Assembly: GCA_030848545.1 (NCBI GenBank) | Contig: JAVDCA010000019.1 | Coordinates: forward strand, 62,001 to 126,000 | Origin: Astrobacterium formosum | Lineage (GTDB): Bacteria; Pseudomonadota; Alphaproteobacteria; Rhizobiales; Xanthobacteraceae | Direction of reading: 5' to 3' | DNA length: 64,000 bases | In this document: positions 61,995 through 64,000 of the stretch, piece by piece | Layout: every line of letters starts with the position of its first letter | Numbering within the stretch: the stretch's first letter is position 1 | The notes under the pieces: model-generated | What the model was told of the DNA's origin: nothing | The model's database searches: none | The model's input: the letters and a program-made list of their open reading frames with translations, nothing else | Program-made: the position numbers and the translations under genes

Positions 61995-63392
61995 ATGTCT
62001 GTGCACATTGCGAGAATCCGGCTTTACGCCGCCGCCATCATCGCCGCGATGCTGGCGTGGGCGCCCGTGCCTGCCTCCGTCCAGGAGGGAACCGGCGGCA
62101 GGGCCGTGCTGCTGGACGTCTCCGGCGCCATCGGCCCGGCCACCAGCGAATATGTGGAGGACGGATTCGCCGAGGCGACCCGCCGCGGCGCACCACTGAT
62201 CATCCTGCGCATGGACACGCCCGGCGGCCTCGACTCCGCCATGCGTGACATTATCCGTCGCATTCTCGACTCGCCCATCCCGGTCGTCACCTATGTGGCC
62301 CCGAGCGGCGGCCGGGCGGCGAGCGCCGGCACCTATATCCTCTATGCGAGCCACGTGGCCGCCATGGCGCCGAGCACGCATCTGGGCGCCGCGACGCCGA
62401 TCTCGATCGGTGGCGGATTCGGCCGCAGCGACGACAAGCGCGGCGACAAGAAGGACGACAAGGCTCCCGCCAGCGCGCCCACGAACGCGGCGGAAGCCAA
62501 GGCGGTCAATGACGCCGTCGCCTATATCCGCGGCCTCGCCGGCCTGCGCGGCCGCAATGCCGAATGGGCCGAGAAGGCGGTGCGCGAAGCCGCCACGCTG
62601 ACGGCGAGCGAGGCCCTCGAGCAGCGGGTGATCAATGTGATCGCCGACGATCTGCCCGATCTCCTGCGGCGGATCGACGGCCGCACGGTGAAGATCGGCC
62701 ACGAGGACGTGAAGCTCGCAACCGCAGGACTCGAAATCACGGCGGTCGAACCCGACTGGCGCACCCGCATCTTGGCAACCATCACCAATCCCAACCTCGC
62801 CTACATCCTGCTGCTCGCCGGCTTCTACGGCATTCTGTTCGAATTCATCAGCCCCGGCGCGGTGGCGCCCGGGGTGATCGGCGGCATCTCCCTGCTGGTC
62901 GGGCTCTATGCCCTCAATCTCCTGCCGGTCAATTATGCCGGTTTCGCCCTCCTCCTGCTCGGCATGGCCCTGATGGTGGCGGAAGTATTCATCGGCTCGT
63001 TCGGCATCATCGGCATTGGCGGCGTCATCGCATTCCTGATGGGCTCGCTGCTCCTGTTCCGCGGCGACGTGCCGGGATTCCAGCTGTCGCTGCCCATCGT
63101 GGCCGGGGCCACCATGGGCAGTGCGGCGTTCTTCATGGTCGCCATCGCCGCTGCCTTGCGGGCGCACCGACGGCCGGTCGTCACCGGCGAGGCGGAGCTC
63201 GTCGGTTCAATCGGTCGTGTGCTGTGGTGGGACAACGGCGAAGGCGACGTGCATGCCCACGGCGAACGCTGGCACGCCCATTCCACGGCGGCGCTCGTGA
63301 CCGGCGACCGGGTCCGTATCGTCGAACGGCGCGGACTCAACCTTCTGGTCGAACCCGCAGGCGAACCGATCGCCGGCGATCCGAGGAGATGA
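61995..63392 (+). CDS. NfeD family membrane serine protease (long form, ClpP-like domain)
   Basis: A 465-residue NfeD of the long type. A signal peptide ending ..PVPASVQ precedes a ClpP/S49-like periplasmic protease domain with [20 protein letters not shown] and the catalytic serine in [17 protein letters not shown]. Next come 4-5 membrane helices (about residues 260-390) and a C-terminal OB-fold NfeD domain ([24 protein letters not shown]). NfeD partners with stomatin/SPFH proteins in membrane quality control. The stomatin-like gene follows directly. AGGG lies 9 bp before the ATG at 61995; 61986 is an alternative. Confidence 0.92.
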   Translation: MSVHIARIRLYAAAIIAAMLAWAPVPASVQEGTGGRAVLLDVSGAIGPATSEYVEDGFAEATRRGAPLIILRMDTPGGLDSAMRDIIRRILDSPIPVVTYVAPSGGRAASAGTYILYASHVAAMAPSTHLGAATPISIGGGFGRSDDKRGDKKDDKAPASAPTNAAEAKAVNDAVAYIRGLAGLRGRNAEWAEKAVREAATLTASEALEQRVINVIADDLPDLLRRIDGRTVKIGHEDVKLATAGLEITAVEPDWRTRILATITNPNLAYILLLAGFYGILFEFISPGAVAPGVIGGISLLVGLYALNLLPVNYAGFALLLLGMALMVAEVFIGSFGIIGIGGVIAFLMGSLLLFRGDVPGFQLSLPIVAGATMGSAAFFMVAIAAALRAHRRPVVTGEAELVGSIGRVLWWDNGEGDVHAHGERWHAHSTAALVTGDRVRIVERRGLNLLVEPAGEPIAGDPRR

Positions 63393-63394
63393 TC

Positions 63395-64000
63395 ATGCGT
63401 GAAATCCTGACCGATGCCGCCACCTATGTGGCGCTGGTGGCAATTCTCGTCGGCCTCGTGGTGTCGGCCGTCAAGATCATGCGTGAATACGAGCGCGCCG
63501 TGGTCTTCACCCTCGGCCGCTATTCCGGAGTCAGGGGCCCGGGCCTGATCGTCCTGGTACCGTTGGTGCAGCAAATGGTGCGCATCGACTTGCGCACGCG
63601 CGTCCTCGACGTGCCCAGCCAGGACGTCATCTCGCGCGACAACGTCTCCGTGAAAGTGAACGCGGTGATCTATTTCCGCGTCATCGACGCCGACAAGGCG
63701 GTCATCCAGGTGGAGAACTTCATGGCGGCCACGAGCCAGCTTGCCCAGACGACGCTGCGCTCCGTGCTCGGCAAGCACGAGCTCGACGAAATGCTGGCCG
63801 AGCGGGACAAGCTCAACCGCGATATCCAGGAGATTCTCGACAGCCAGACCGATGCCTGGGGCATCAAGGTGGCGAATGTCGAGATCAAGCACGTCGACAT
63901 CGACGAGAGCATGGTGCGGGCGATCGCCCGCCAGGCGGAAGCCGAGCGCTACCGCCGCGCCCGCATCATCGGCGCCGAGGCCGAGCAGCAGGCCGCTGAA
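63395..64000 (+). CDS. Stomatin-like SPFH-domain protein, partial (runs off the window)
   Basis: The first ~202 codons of a slipin/stomatin-like protein; the end lies outside the window. An N-terminal membrane helix (about residues 8-26) is followed by the SPFH domain: [31 protein letters not shown], the [30 protein letters not shown] stretch, and [21 protein letters not shown]. It then enters the coiled-coil region. The ATG at 63395 is preferred, with GAGGAG 6 bp upstream; an in-frame ATG at 63389 would overlap the NfeD stop by 4 bp. The NfeD-stomatin pair is a classic operon. Confidence 0.93.
   Translation, partial: MREILTDAATYVALVAILVGLVVSAVKIMREYERAVVFTLGRYSGVRGPGLIVLVPLVQQMVRIDLRTRVLDVPSQDVISRDNVSVKVNAVIYFRVIDADKAVIQVENFMAATSQLAQTTLRSVLGKHELDEMLAERDKLNRDIQEILDSQTDAWGIKVANVEIKHVDIDESMVRAIARQAEAERYRRARIIGAEAEQQAAE

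Overview
The window is a GC-rich chromosomal segment of an alphaproteobacterium, most likely of the order Hyphomicrobiales (Bradyrhizobium/Rhodoplanes/Xanthobacteraceae side). The evidence is the conserved order rlpA - dac - tmk - holB - metG - tatD - MBL hydrolase, the many tripartite tricarboxylate (TTT/Bug) transporter genes, an IalB-type periplasmic protein, and intergenic inverted repeats beginning CGTCATTGCGAG that are typical of this group. No phage, insertion sequence or CRISPR array was found. Most of the window is ordinary, densely packed chromosome with many 4-bp ATGA/GTGA overlaps.

Layout. 1-2808: end of one TTT transporter locus (TctC end, TctA) and a DapA-family aldolase. 2809-3494: non-coding. 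3495-6241: glgC-glgA for glycogen. 6231-12314: a LysR regulator divergent from a 2-hydroxyacid dehydrogenase - TctC - TctB - TctA - RraA-like operon. 12559-19881 (minus strand): housekeeping block (MBL hydrolase, TatD, MetG, HolB, Tmk, D-Ala-D-Ala carboxypeptidase, RlpA). 20229-20318: tRNA-Ser(UGA), followed by an AT-richer stretch and an orphan gene. 21122-25796 (minus): RND efflux pump, its adaptor and a small lipoprotein. 26097-28329 (plus): a small secreted protein and a two-component system. 28289-31957: IclR regulator divergent from pcaI-pcaJ-pcaF of the beta-ketoadipate pathway. 32128-35392 (minus): RpiR regulator, class III aminotransferase and TAXI-type binding protein. 35494-40909: FAD oxidoreductase, rimO, a TolA-like protein, CPBP protease and quinone reductase. 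41091-41628: parD with a frameshifted parE. 41688-44798: TerC, DUF2182 protein and a UbiH-type monooxygenase. 45130-50445: a large NRPS-like synthetase, a GNAT acetyltransferase and a phosphopantetheinyl transferase. 50492-57808: AEC transporter, malyl-CoA lyase-like protein, HspQ, IalB-like protein, peptide-binding protein and a degenerate adenylate-forming protein. 57953-64000: degenerate receiver/GGDEF-like protein, FrnE-like DsbA, YbaK, two HupE/UreJ proteins, and NfeD with a stomatin-like protein cut by the window end.

The most interesting locus is 45130-50445. A single-module, membrane-anchored synthetase of the Pls/PosA type (adenylation domain, carrier domain, membrane segments, two left-handed beta-helix regions) is encoded just ahead of a GNAT and the phosphopantetheinyl transferase expected to activate it. 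This looks like a self-contained pathway for an amino-acid-derived product that I cannot name. Second is 56267-59227, where an adenylate-forming-enzyme homologue without its P-loop precedes a GGDEF homologue without its GGDEF signature. Smaller points are a single-base-frameshifted parE beside an intact parD, a 12-bp tandem array abutting the start codon of a cell-wall peptidase, and PcaR-like operators between pcaI and its regulator.
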